A DNA stretch of 64,000 nucleotides from positions 62,001 to 126,000 of the forward strand of contig CAYVEB010000002.1 of NCBI GenBank assembly GCA_964450645.1. The letters are read 5' to 3'. The stretch is from JAKSPM01 sp964450645 (GTDB taxonomy: Bacteria; Bacillota; Clostridia; Oscillospirales; Oscillospiraceae). This document shows positions 15,542-23,738 of this stretch, in pieces. The position numbers were made by a program, and so were the translations under genes. The notes beneath the pieces are model-generated. The model was not told where the DNA came from. It saw nothing but the letters and a program-made list of their open reading frames with translations, and did not search any database. Position 1 is the stretch's first letter. Each line of letters opens with the position of its first letter.

Positions 15542-15578
15542 GTTTTTCGGTTCCCGGCTATGTCGGAAACCGAAAAAC
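15542..15578 (-). promoter_or_regulatory. Leader hairpin of argS
   Basis: GTTTTTCGGTTCCC (15542-15555) and GGAAACCGAAAAAC (15565-15578) pair over 14 positions with one G-U/mismatch. It lies between the promoter and the start codon. No T-box motif or U-tract is visible, so it is not a T-box; its role is unknown. Confidence 0.6.
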
Positions 15579-15608
15579 GGCTAAAATGGAAGCACAATAG
15601 CCTTGGTT

Positions 15609-15637
15609 ATTATAGCAAAAAAGACAGCGCCTGTCCA
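15609..15637 (-). promoter_or_regulatory. argS promoter, TGGACA-17-TATAAT
   Basis: Minus strand TGGACA (15632-15637) and TATAAT (15609-15614), spacer 17. The -35 overlaps the end region of spmB. Confidence 0.75.
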
Positions 15638-15640
15638 GTA

Positions 15641-16165
15641 TTAAATTGGAAAAAACCACCGGGCCGTCAGGCAGGCCATCAAAAATCCCGTCAAATCCGC
15701 GCAAAGCGCGGCTGGAATGGCATAGCGGGTATTGCGGACGCCGCTGGAGCCAAAATAGACGGAAATGGTGTAGAACGTCGTCTCCGTGCTCCCCAGCATA
15801 ATCGCGGCGCAAAGGCCGACGCGGGAATCGACGCCGTATACGCCGATCAAATCCGCGCCCACCGCCAGCGCCGCGCTCCCGGAGATCGGACGGATCAGCA
15901 TCAACGGTACGACCTCCGGCGGGATGCCAAAAAAATTGGCGGCAGGCGCGAGTAGCCGCGAGAGCCAGTCGATCGCACCCGAGGCGCGGAGCATATGAAA
16001 GGCGGAAAGCAGCATGACAAGGCTGGGTAAAATCGTCCCGACGATGCGCAGGCCCTCCGCGCCGCCGTCCAGAAGCGCAGCGTAGACGTCCTCTCCCCTT
16101 CTCACCGCCACCAGCGCGGTCACCAGCAGAATGCAGGGAATCAGGTAATCGATTAAGACACCCAT
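15641..16165 (-). CDS. spmB: Spore maturation protein B
   Basis: 174 residues, a small integral membrane protein of the nucleoside-recognition (Gate) family. Landmarks: start MGVLIDYLIPCILLVTALVA, ALLDGGAEGLRIVGTILPSL, then the conserved IRPISGSAALAVGADLIG and MLGSTETTFYTISVYFGSSG. In Bacillus, SpmA and SpmB are needed for full dehydration of the spore core. ATG 16165 is chosen because it starts the family domain; it overlaps spmA by 13 bases, which suggests coupled translation. The last segment (LTGFLMACLTARWFFPI) is a membrane helix. Confidence 0.92.
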   Translation of the reverse strand: MGVLIDYLIPCILLVTALVAVRRGEDVYAALLDGGAEGLRIVGTILPSLVMLLSAFHMLRASGAIDWLSRLLAPAANFFGIPPEVVPLMLIRPISGSAALAVGADLIGVYGVDSRVGLCAAIMLGSTETTFYTISVYFGSSGVRNTRYAIPAALCADLTGFLMACLTARWFFPI

Positions 16166-16731
16166 CGCTGGAATATGTAGCACATGGCCAATCCCGCCGC
16201 TACAGAGCATATCGATGTGACCCAGACAGCCGGCAAAATGGCAAACGGCTGCGCACTGCCCGCTCCGGCGCGAACGGCCGCGACCGTGGTGGGCAGCAGC
16301 TGGATGGACGCGGTGTTCATCACGATCAGGCGGCACATTTCATTGGTCGCATAGTCCGGCCGATCAGGCCGCTTCATGGCCTTAACGGCGCGGATACCCA
16401 AGGGCGTTGCTGCGTTTCCCAGGCCCAACAGGTTGGCGCAGACGTTGGCGCAAAGCGGCTCGAAGGCCGCCGGATTGCGGGACGCCTCCGGATAGAGCCG
16501 GCGCAACAGCGGATAGAGCAGACGGCTCACCGTCTTTGTAATTCCGGCGCGCTCCATTAGCCGCGCCAGTCCCGACCACAAGCAGATCGTCCCGGCCAGC
16601 GACAGACAGAGGGTGACGGCGGATTTTGCCCCGTCCATCAGCGCCCCCGACAGCGCGCTGCCGTTCCCCTGCACCAGCGCGCAGATGATAGACAGCGCGC
16701 ACATTCCCAACCAAATCCATGTCATAGCCAT
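16153..16731 (-). CDS. spmA: Spore maturation protein A
   Basis: 192 residues, membrane protein paired with SpmB. Visible: MAMTWIWLGMCALSIICALV, GAKSAVTLCLSLAGTICLWS, the conserved ANLLGLGNAATPLGIRAVKA and NTASIQLLPTTVAAVRAGAG. It works with SpmB in late sporulation in the mother cell. Three ATGs are close together; 16731 fits best with GGGGG nine bases upstream. The promoter is not obvious, and a sporulation sigma factor is expected but not shown. Confidence 0.92.
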   Translation of the reverse strand: MAMTWIWLGMCALSIICALVQGNGSALSGALMDGAKSAVTLCLSLAGTICLWSGLARLMERAGITKTVSRLLYPLLRRLYPEASRNPAAFEPLCANVCANLLGLGNAATPLGIRAVKAMKRPDRPDYATNEMCRLIVMNTASIQLLPTTVAAVRAGAGSAQPFAILPAVWVTSICSVAAGLAMCYIFQRWVS

Positions 16732-16792
16732 CTCGGACATCCCCCATTTCTGCTTTAGCCTATGTGGGACAGGCGGCAAATATGCTTTGGGA

Positions 16793-16821
16793 TTGACAAA
16801 AAACGCACAATGATATATAAT
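16793..16821 (+). promoter_or_regulatory. Promoter of the AbrB-family gene, TTGACA-17-TATAAT
   Basis: TTGACA (16793-16798) and TATAAT (16816-16821), spacer 17, an exact consensus. Only about 25 bases separate the expected transcript start from the start codon. Confidence 0.9.
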
Positions 16822-16844
16822 TGATATTAGGGATTGATATTAGG
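16820..16844 (+). repeat. Two 12-bp direct repeats over transcript start and ribosome site
   Basis: ATTGATATTAGG occurs at 16820-16831 and again at 16833-16844 (13-bp period). The first copy overlaps the -10 end and the second leads into the GGAGGGG ribosome site. It could be an operator for self-regulation by the AbrB-type product, which is inference. Confidence 0.7.
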
Positions 16845-16853
16845 AGGGGTCGT

Positions 16854-17108
16854 ATGAAAGCAATTGGGATGATCCGAAAGGTAGACGAGCTTGGCAGAAT
16901 CGTCCTTCCGATCGAACTGCGGCGCAGTTTGGATATTGAGGACAAGGACGCCCTTGAGATTTTCGTAGAAGGTGAATCCATCGTTCTGCAAAAATACGAG
17001 GCAAGCTGTACCTTCTGCGGCAGCGTCGAACATGTCCAGGAATTTAAGGGCAAACGCGTCTGCGCTGCCTGTCTGCGGGAATTGGTACAGCGTGCGCAGG
17101 CGGAGTAA
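16854..17108 (+). CDS. AbrB/SpoVT-family transition-state regulator
   Basis: 84 residues. The first ~50 form the SpoVT-AbrB swapped-hairpin DNA-binding domain: MKAIGMIRKVDELGRIVLPI, ELRRSLDIEDKDALEIFVEG, and IVLQKYEASC. The rest holds a CxxC pair (CTFCG...CAACLREL), as in AbrB-like proteins of Clostridia, possibly binding a metal. Such proteins repress stationary-phase and sporulation genes during growth. ATG 16854 follows AGGAGGGG. It is divergent from spmA-spmB and has its own consensus promoter and terminator. Confidence 0.92.
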   Translation: MKAIGMIRKVDELGRIVLPIELRRSLDIEDKDALEIFVEGESIVLQKYEASCTFCGSVEHVQEFKGKRVCAACLRELVQRAQAE

Positions 17109-17166
17109 AGATCTCGGTGTGTATCTCGGTTGAGATGCGCACCGAATCTTTTGTGCTGCGAAAAAA

Positions 17167-17215
17167 GCCCCACAGGGTCTTGCCGGACGGCAGGGAACAC
17201 TGTGAGGCGTTTTTT
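17167..17215 (+). terminator. Terminator of the AbrB-family gene
   Basis: GCCCCACAG (17167-17175) pairs with CTGTGAGGC (17200-17208) with one mismatch, followed by GTTTTTT (17209-17215). Confidence 0.8.
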
Positions 17216-17228
17216 CATCTTTTGAGCC

Positions 17229-17259
17229 GGGGCGTCCCGCAAACGGGACGCCCCGAAAA
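17229..17259. terminator. Strong hairpin between convergent genes
   Basis: GGGGCGTCCCG (17229-17239) and CGGGACGCCCC (17244-17254) form an 11-bp perfect GC stem, followed on the plus strand by GAAAATTTTT. It lies 9 bases past the end of the nuclease gene, so it may protect both convergent transcripts. Confidence 0.7.
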
Positions 17260-17262
17260 TTT

Positions 17263-20175
17263 TTATCCTATGATGTTTTTCTCAAATTCAATTAGGATCT
17301 GCGCGATCTGCGCACGCGTAGCGTTGCCCTTGGGATTCAAATAATTGATATTTCCGTTCTTTACACCGGAAATCAGCCCAGCGGCAACAGCCCAGGACAA
17401 ATTGTCCTTCGCATAGCGGGAAACCTGACTCGCATCCGGGAACTTGGACAGATCGGCCCGTGCGTCCAGATTATAGCCCTTGTAGCGGGCATAGCGATAC
17501 ATGAACGCCGCTACCTCCTCGCGCGAAACATTGGCGTTGGGATCGAAGTGGGTGGCATCGCGGCCAGACACAATTCCGTTCTGCGCGGCCCAAAGAACCG
17601 GCTGCGCATAATATTTCCTCGCGCCCACATCCACGAAGATGTTTTCGCCCTCGGCATCCGGACGGCCGTCCAAACGCCACAAAACAGTTACCAGCATCCC
17701 GCGGGTGGTGGAATCGTCAGGCCCAAAGTGGGTATCATCGATTCCATAGAACAGGTTCTTTGTCAGGACATAATTGACCGCGTTGTAGTACCATTTGTCC
17801 TTCTCCACATCGGTATATTTCGCCGCCGGATCCGTGTCCACATTGCCGGTCGCGGGAATGACCTCCGTCCGGGTCTTTCCGCACAGGGTGCAGGTAAAGG
17901 TGCGCACGCCATCCTTCTCCGGCGTAGGCTCCGTGGTAACCTTGCCCTCGTCCCAGACGTGCTCCAGCGCGGGAATGGGACGGGTCTCGTTCTTCGAGCA
18001 CAGCGAGCAGGTACGCGTCTCCTCGCCAGCCTTTTCGCAGGCAGCGGGCGTGGTCACCTCCCATTCGCCCCAAACGTGCTCCAACGCGGGAATGGGACGG
18101 GTCTCGCTCGTCGAGCAGACCAAGCAGGTGCGCGTCTCCTCGCCGGGCTGCTCGCAGGCGGCGGGCGTAGTCACCTCCCATTTGCCCCAGGTATGGCCGT
18201 TTGCACACGGATCCGAGCTGTCCAAGGTGGTGTAATGGATTGTGCCATGCGAACCCGCAAACAGATGCACCGGCACTTGCGTCGAGGTGTAGGTCGTGAA
18301 GCGGGGCGCCCCCGCGTTATATTGCAGCGCGCCATAGGACGTTTCATTAGGCATCACTTCGCCCACGGAGAGCTTCCAACTGGTGGTGCTATCGGCGGCG
18401 TCCACCGTTTTGACCTTCTTAGTGCCATAGGCGCTGAGATATTTGCCCTGGCTGTCCTGAATGGTATAGGTACCGTCGCTCTGACGCGTAACCTTCCAAA
18501 CAAAAGCGGAGTTCGTCGTTTCAATTACATCGCCCTTGATGTCCACCGGGTAGGATACCATGTAGGCGGTATTGTCGCTGCACTCGTTGCTCATGACCTT
18601 GCTCTCAGACTGGGCGGCAAAGACGTATTCGCCGGTCCAGTCCGCGGGGGCTTCTGTGACCAGGCGGTATTCACCGCTGAGGGTCTCGCCGCCCTCCTCC
18701 AGATAGGAAAACAGAGCGTAGAGCGTGACATTTCCGGGAACGGTATAATCTCCGCCGGCTTCGGTCATGTTCAAAGCAGACAGATCGGTGCTGTCCTGGG
18801 TGGGCTTTGCAACCCATCCCACAAAGGTGTAGTCGCTGTGGCCGGTGGGCGTGCCGGTGACGGTGGGCAGAACAATCGTGTCGCCCACATAGGTGCTCAC
18901 CGTGCGCGGGTCAACACTGACGCCTTCCGGCACAACATAGGTGACCGTGGCGTCCGTCTTGGGCGCAAAATTCACTGTCAGCGTGACCGCCGACTTCAAA
19001 TCACTCAGGCGGAACAGATTGCCATTTTGCGTGACACTCGCCGCGTCCTCGGGGGACAGGGTATAGCCGCTGACCGCGTAGCCCTCGGCAGGCGTGGCAA
19101 TAACGGTGCTGCCGTTGAGTGCGACCGTGCCCCAGTCGTCATTGTTGGATTTCGCTGTAATCGTATACGCTGGAGTTTCCTGGGAAATCGCATAACCGGA
19201 TGGTGTGGTATAGTCGCCGGGCAGCGGCTGATTGAACAGCAGCCAGGCTAGCTCTGGGTAGTCGATAAACACGTTGCGGTTGCCCTGGATCGACTCAATG
19301 ACGTCGTTGCGCCCCATCTCCCAGGTGTCCACAGGGTCAATCTTCATCCAGTCGAGCAGAGTGTCCAGATCCGCGATGACTTTCAGGCCGACGTACTGAT
19401 CGTCGCCTTGGTCTTTGGGAGGCAGTTGGGTGGAGGAGAGCGTTTCAAACAAGTTGGGCTGCTCCCAAGTAACGTAGACGTACAGCAAAATGCGCGCCAC
19501 GTCGCCCTTGATATTGTCGTTGACCTCCACCAGTCCCTCTTTCAAGGAGCCGTCGGACGCGCCGTAGCTGGCAGAATAGTACAGAACGTCTTTGCCGTTG
19601 CGCTTGTATGTCTGATAGTTGCCCTCGCCCAGCACCTTGCGGACATTGCCCATGGTGTAGTTGCTGCGCGTAGAGTTGACGTCGGATGCAGTGGGCCGCA
19701 GGTGATGCAGATCCGCGCCGCCGTTGGACTGATAGAAACCGGCACGGCTCTTGGGCCAGACATGCTCGCGGTTGAAGCTCTCGCTGATCTCGTCGGAGTA
19801 GAACAGGTGCGTGCCCGCAGAACCCTCGGAGGCGTCGGTGTAGGGCCAATAGACCTGCAAGCCGTTTGTCTTACCGTTGTAGCTGCCCAGATTGGTCAGG
19901 GAGTTCTTCATAAGATTATGCAGAGCATCAAACAACTGAGAATCCATAGCGGCAAGGCTGCTTTCGGTGCTGTCGCCCGGCAGAGTGGAAAGTTTGTCCC
20001 AGGTATATTCCCCGGTGTAATACGCCTCGGCCTGGGTGCTGAGGTCCTCGCAGACCTCGTGTCTGGTTCCGGTATTGTAACTCAGATCGGCGGCAGATAC
20101 GCTCAGTCCCGAAAACAAAGACGTTATCATCGCCATCACAAGCAACCATGCCGCAATTCGATTTACCCTTTTCAT
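17263..20175 (-). CDS. Secreted endonuclease I-family nuclease with Cys-rich repeats and three SLH domains
   Basis: 970 residues. A signal peptide (KRVNRIAAWLLVMAMITSLF, cut near SAA/D at ~29) leads into an Endonuclease_1 domain (~70-320) with the beta-beta-alpha-metal signatures REHVWPK (136-142) and DLHHLRPTASDVNSTRSN (155-172). Then come a bacterial-repeat-like stretch (340-403), an InlB-type repeat (410-490, ends LYALFSYL), a region of unknown type (500-640), three 39-residue Cys-rich repeats (661-777) and three SLH domains (786-968, e.g. KYTDVEKDKWYYNAVNYV). SLH domains anchor proteins to cell-wall polymers, so this should be a cell-surface DNase/RNase for nutrient scavenging or DNA processing. 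It lies head-to-head with comEC, 286 bases away, with its own consensus promoter. Confidence 0.9.
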   Translation of the reverse strand: MKRVNRIAAWLLVMAMITSLFSGLSVSAADLSYNTGTRHEVCEDLSTQAEAYYTGEYTWDKLSTLPGDSTESSLAAMDSQLFDALHNLMKNSLTNLGSYNGKTNGLQVYWPYTDASEGSAGTHLFYSDEISESFNREHVWPKSRAGFYQSNGGADLHHLRPTASDVNSTRSNYTMGNVRKVLGEGNYQTYKRNGKDVLYYSASYGASDGSLKEGLVEVNDNIKGDVARILLYVYVTWEQPNLFETLSSTQLPPKDQGDDQYVGLKVIADLDTLLDWMKIDPVDTWEMGRNDVIESIQGNRNVFIDYPELAWLLFNQPLPGDYTTPSGYAISQETPAYTITAKSNNDDWGTVALNGSTVIATPAEGYAVSGYTLSPEDAASVTQNGNLFRLSDLKSAVTLTVNFAPKTDATVTYVVPEGVSVDPRTVSTYVGDTIVLPTVTGTPTGHSDYTFVGWVAKPTQDSTDLSALNMTEAGGDYTVPGNVTLYALFSYLEEGGETLSGEYRLVTEAPADWTGEYVFAAQSESKVMSNECSDNTAYMVSYPVDIKGDVIETTNSAFVWKVTRQSDGTYTIQDSQGKYLSAYGTKKVKTVDAADSTTSWKLSVGEVMPNETSYGALQYNAGAPRFTTYTSTQVPVHLFAGSHGTIHYTTLDSSDPCANGHTWGKWEVTTPAACEQPGEETRTCLVCSTSETRPIPALEHVWGEWEVTTPAACEKAGEETRTCSLCSKNETRPIPALEHVWDEGKVTTEPTPEKDGVRTFTCTLCGKTRTEVIPATGNVDTDPAAKYTDVEKDKWYYNAVNYVLTKNLFYGIDDTHFGPDDSTTRGMLVTVLWRLDGRPDAEGENIFVDVGARKYYAQPVLWAAQNGIVSGRDATHFDPNANVSREEVAAFMYRYARYKGYNLDARADLSKFPDASQVSRYAKDNLSWAVAAGLISGVKNGNINYLNPKGNATRAQIAQILIEFEKNIIG
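17845..18195 (-). repeat. Three tandem 117-bp (39-residue) Cys-rich repeats
   Basis: Inside the nuclease gene. Each unit has the pattern H-x-W-x-x-x-x-V-T-T, then T-C-x-x-C, then I-P-A. Units one and two are almost identical (WEVTTPAACE, EETRTC, ETRPIPALE); the third has diverged. Each unit carries a CxxC pair that could bind metal or form a disulfide. Confidence 0.9.
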
Positions 20176-20198
20176 TTTTATGTATGCGCCATCCTTTC

Positions 20199-20242
20199 TT
20201 CTATCCCTGCGAAGCAGAGCTTCTATCCCTACGATGCAGAGC
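20199..20242 (-). repeat. Tandem 22-bp direct repeat in the nuclease leader
   Basis: TTCTATCCCT(g/a)CGA(a/t)GCAGAGC occurs twice without a gap (20199-20220 and 20221-20242), differing at two bases. It lies between the promoter and the start codon of the nuclease gene. Each unit contains a short CTGC/GCAG hairpin. Confidence 0.8.
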
Positions 20243-20254
20243 TTTTATATTTTC

Positions 20255-20283
20255 ATTATAGCACAAGAAATTTTAGATTGCAA
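20255..20283 (-). promoter_or_regulatory. Nuclease promoter, TTGCAA-17-TATAAT
   Basis: On the minus strand TTGCAA (20278-20283) and TATAAT (20255-20260), spacer 17. It gives a leader of about 75 bases with the 22-bp repeats. Confidence 0.85.
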
Positions 20284-20396
20284 CAATTTCTTTGTAAAAT
20301 TATTCATATCTTCCTCCTGCGCGGGAGGCCCTCTTTTTGCGCGCAGGAAATTTCGTGGAGAATCGGTTCTTGATTTTACGCCGTACAGTTTTTGTG

Positions 20397-20425
20397 TTGC
20401 AGAAAAAAGAAAAACATGCTATAAT
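20397..20425 (+). promoter_or_regulatory. comEC promoter, TTGCAG-17-TATAAT
   Basis: TTGCAG (20397-20402) and TATAAT (20420-20425), spacer 17 (A-rich). It is divergent from the nuclease promoter about 115 bases away and probably drives comEC-holA-rnmV-ABC-F. Confidence 0.85.
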
Positions 20426-20461
20426 TGTGCAAAATAGAAAACACGGGAGGGGGACGTCTTC

Positions 20462-22705
20462 GTGCGAAAGCTGGCGCGTGTGTGCTTTGCGTTCGCGGCG
20501 GCGATTGCCCTGAGCGTCTATGTTGGCGCCGGAACATGGCTGCTGCTCGCGGGTTTGGGATGCGCGGCGGGCGCGGTGTGCCTCTGGCTCCGGAAGGAAA
20601 GCTATGGAATCGCTCTTGTGCTCGTGGGCTTCGCGCTGGGCTGCGCGTACGGGACATGGTATTACACCCACGATCTTGCGCCGCTCAAGCGTCTGGCCGG
20701 CCAGACGCAGACGGTCACGGTGGAACTGCGGCAGACGCCGGAGGCCACGCAAAATGGCTGGCGCGCCGTGGCAAAGCTCCAGCCAGGCGGCGACCGCGTG
20801 CTGTTTTACGGGTCGGCGGAATACCCGCTCGACCAATCGCTTTCCCTGGGCGATACGCTCGATTGTCTGGCGCGAATTCAAGATTCGCGGCTGCGCTATG
20901 ACCAAGAGGACGATTATTATCAGGCCAAGGATATCTCTCTGATTCTCTACCAGCGTGGTGCGGCGCGGGTAACAAAAGCGGAAGAAGTCCCCTGGGATTT
21001 GCTCCCTGCGGTGCTGGGGGAGCGGTTCAAATCAGCGCTGGACGCGCTGTTCCCCAGCCAAACGGCGGGGCTTCTGCGCGCCTTGCTGACGGGCGACCGT
21101 GCGGGCCTGTCGGACCTGGTCAAAAGCGACCTGTCCCGCAGCGGAATTTCGCACGTGGTAGCCGTATCCGGAATGCACGTGGCGATTTTGATCAGCATCC
21201 TCTTCTTTCTGACTGGGAAATGGCGCAGACTCACTTCTTTGATTGGCTGCCCGGTGATTCTCTGCTTTATGGCCGTGACGGGGTTCAGCCCCTCTGTGGT
21301 GCGGGCGGGGATCATGCAGATCCTGCTCCTGCTGGCGCCGCTGCTGGGTCGCGAGAACGATGTGCCGACCGCTCTGGGCTTTTCCCTGGCGCTCATCTTG
21401 CTGGAAAATCCCTGGGCGATCGCCAGCATTAGTTTGCAGCTATCTTACAGTGCCGTCATCGGCATCTACCTGTTCACCGGCAGGCTCTACCGGGCGATGA
21501 CCGGGCGGACGGTCAAAGGCCGCCTTTTGCGCGCCCTGCAAAATTATATCGCCTCAACCGTGGCTGCTACGTTCGGCGCGACGGTGTTTACAACGCCGCT
21601 GGTGGCGTTTTATTTCGGTTCCATCTCTTTGATGACGCTTTTTACAAATCTGCTGGTTCTCCCGGCGGTCAGCGGATGCTTTACGTTTGGATTGCTGGCG
21701 GTGCTGCTCGGGGCGGTCTTTCCGCTGGGCGGGCGGATCTTGGCTGCTCCGGCGGAGTTGCTGGGGCGGTATATCCTGGCGGTGATCCGGCTTGTGGCGC
21801 GCGTCCCGTTCGCCGCCGTCAGCACAGAGCATGCGTGCATTTTGGCATGGCTGATCTTTTCCTACGGGCTCTTTGGGCTGGTTCTCTGCAAGCGCGGGGC
21901 GAAGCCCAAGCTGGCTCCGGTATGCTGCGTGGCGCTGGCGCTGATTTGCAGCCTGTTTGCTATGATGATCTTGTCGCGGCGCGGCAACAGCAGCATAACG
22001 GCGCTGGATGTGGGGCAAGGGCAGTGTATTGCGGCCCGCTGCGGGAGCTTTTCGGCGCTCATCGACTGCGGCGGAAGCAGCGCAGGCGGCGCGGGCGAGC
22101 GGGCTGCGCAGTTTTTGGAGCAGAGCGGGCAGCTGTCCCTGGACGTTCTGATGCTGTCCCACTACGATCTCGACCATACCGGCGGCTTGGAACACCTGCT
22201 CTACCGGGTCGACGTCCGGCTGCTTTTGCTGCCGGATGTACCGGATGCGCAGGGGATGCGGGAACACATAGAGCAATTGGCGGCCAGCTATGGCACGCAG
22301 GTGCAATATGTGACGAGCGACACCATCATCACCTTTCCCGGCGGCAGCTTGAGCGTCTTCGCGCCCGTTTCCCACGCCAGCGACAACGCCGCGAGTCTTT
22401 GCGCGCTGTTCTCGGCGGAGGGACTGGACGCGCTCGTGACGGGAGATCTGGACATTCCGGGGGAATACCGGCTGCTGTCGCAAAAGCGGCTGCCACAATT
22501 GGACGTTCTGGTGGCGGGGCACCATGGCTCGGCCACCTCAACCGGCCAAACACTCTTGGAGCAGACATCGCCGCGGGCCGTGCTCATATCCGTGGGATAC
22601 AATTCCTACGGGCACCCATCCGGCGCCGTTTTGCAGCGGATCGCCGGCGCGGGCGCGGCGGTATACCGCACCGATCAATGCGGGGATATTACCATTTGGA
22701 GATGA
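20462..22705 (+). CDS. comEC: ComEC/Rec2-family DNA internalisation channel
   Basis: 747 residues with all three parts: N-terminal DUF4131 region with membrane helices (MRKLARVCFAFAAAIALSVY), the Competence domain (LLRALLTGDRAGLSDLVKSD, SGISHVVAVSGMHVAILISI, GFSPSVVRAGIMQ) and a C-terminal metallo-beta-lactamase domain (SSITALDVGQGQCIAARCG, LSHYDLDHTGGLEHLL near residue 565, VAGHHGSATST). ComEC forms the inner-membrane channel that takes in single-stranded DNA. The start is GTG 20462 after GGGAGGGGG. Other competence genes (comEA, comF, comG) are not in the window. It ends 4 bases before holA. Confidence 0.95.
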   Translation: MRKLARVCFAFAAAIALSVYVGAGTWLLLAGLGCAAGAVCLWLRKESYGIALVLVGFALGCAYGTWYYTHDLAPLKRLAGQTQTVTVELRQTPEATQNGWRAVAKLQPGGDRVLFYGSAEYPLDQSLSLGDTLDCLARIQDSRLRYDQEDDYYQAKDISLILYQRGAARVTKAEEVPWDLLPAVLGERFKSALDALFPSQTAGLLRALLTGDRAGLSDLVKSDLSRSGISHVVAVSGMHVAILISILFFLTGKWRRLTSLIGCPVILCFMAVTGFSPSVVRAGIMQILLLLAPLLGRENDVPTALGFSLALILLENPWAIASISLQLSYSAVIGIYLFTGRLYRAMTGRTVKGRLLRALQNYIASTVAATFGATVFTTPLVAFYFGSISLMTLFTNLLVLPAVSGCFTFGLLAVLLGAVFPLGGRILAAPAELLGRYILAVIRLVARVPFAAVSTEHACILAWLIFSYGLFGLVLCKRGAKPKLAPVCCVALALICSLFAMMILSRRGNSSITALDVGQGQCIAARCGSFSALIDCGGSSAGGAGERAAQFLEQSGQLSLDVLMLSHYDLDHTGGLEHLLYRVDVRLLLLPDVPDAQGMREHIEQLAASYGTQVQYVTSDTIITFPGGSLSVFAPVSHASDNAASLCALFSAEGLDALVTGDLDIPGEYRLLSQKRLPQLDVLVAGHHGSATSTGQTLLEQTSPRAVLISVGYNSYGHPSGAVLQRIAGAGAAVYRTDQCGDITIWR

Positions 22706-22709
22706 GCAG

Positions 22710-23738
22710 ATGGCGAAAAATGCGCTGCAGCAACTCAAAAACGACCTGCGCGGCAAAACGCCGGGTCGGGTGTATATTTTTCACGGCGAGGAGGCCTATC
22801 TGCGGGAACACTATCTGCAGATGCTCAAGCGCCAGCTGCTGGACGATCTGACACAGAGTTTTAATTACCACCGCTTTACCCCGGAGAATTTTTCGCTGGA
22901 GGCGCTGGCGAACAGCATCGAGTCCTACCCGATGATGGCAAAATGGTCCGTGGTGCAGGTGGACGAGGTGGATCTGTTCAAGCTGCCGGAGGCCGAGCGC
23001 ACGCAGATGGCGGAACTTTTGGCCGACGTGCCGGAATACTGCTGCCTGGTACTGGTGTATGAAACGGTTCCCTTTAAGCCTGACCGGCGGCAGAAAAAGC
23101 TATGGGAGGCCATTGCAAAGCACGCGCTGATTGTGGAGTTTCAAAAGCAGGGCGAGCGGGAGCTGTGCGACTGGATCGCGCGGCACTTTGCGGCGAACGG
23201 GAAGCAAATTGCGCCGGATCTTTGCCGGTATTTGATCGGCCGGACCGGCGGCGCGATGACGGCTCTGGTTGGTGAAATTGCGAAAATATCGGCCTATGCC
23301 AGCGGTGCGCAAATTACCCAGCCGGATATCGATGCCGTGGTGGATCCGGTGCTGGAGGCAGTCGTATTTGACCTGTCCAACGCCATCGCGGCGGGCAAGC
23401 CGGAATTGGCCCTTTTCAAATTGCAGACCCTCCTGCAAAAGCAGGAAGAACCCGTCGCCATTCTCGCCGCGATCGGCAGCCAGATGCGGCGGCTGAACGC
23501 CGCCCGGATCCTTTTGGACAGCGGCAAGGGCGCGGACAGCCTGATGCAATTGTACGGCCTGGGCGAATATCCGGCCAGGCTGACCATGAACCAGGCCGGG
23601 CGGCTTTCCAGCGCGTTTTGCCAAAGGGCCGTCCTGTTGTGCCAGCAGACCGACCTACGGCTGAAAACCAGCTACGACGCGCCCAAGGCGCTGCTGGAGT
23701 TTTTGATTTTACAGCTGGCGCAGGAGGATGGCGCATGA
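22710..23738 (+). CDS. holA: DNA polymerase III delta subunit
   Basis: 342 residues. Family features: MAKNALQQLKNDLRGKTPGR, VYIFHGEEAYLREHYLQMLK, SLEALANSIESYPMMAKWSV, then LVLVYETVPFKPDRRQKKLW and the C-terminal PEEPVAILAAIGSQMRRL-type helix (QEEPVAILAAIGSQMRRLNA). Delta opens the beta clamp in the clamp loader. ATG 22710 is chosen over a long upstream extension inside comEC. The comEC-holA order is very common in Firmicutes. Its stop overlaps the next start (ATGA). Confidence 0.95.
   Translation: MAKNALQQLKNDLRGKTPGRVYIFHGEEAYLREHYLQMLKRQLLDDLTQSFNYHRFTPENFSLEALANSIESYPMMAKWSVVQVDEVDLFKLPEAERTQMAELLADVPEYCCLVLVYETVPFKPDRRQKKLWEAIAKHALIVEFQKQGERELCDWIARHFAANGKQIAPDLCRYLIGRTGGAMTALVGEIAKISAYASGAQITQPDIDAVVDPVLEAVVFDLSNAIAAGKPELALFKLQTLLQKQEEPVAILAAIGSQMRRLNAARILLDSGKGADSLMQLYGLGEYPARLTMNQAGRLSSAFCQRAVLLCQQTDLRLKTSYDAPKALLEFLILQLAQEDGA

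Noticed and set aside
15542..15578. T-box for argS
   Set aside because: The leader has no AGGGTGG core box and no terminator with a U-run, so a T-box is not supported.
17548..19251. 567-codon frame opposite the nuclease gene
   Set aside because: Fully antisense to a gene with clear domains; its product is His/Arg/Gly-rich and lacks recognisable motifs.
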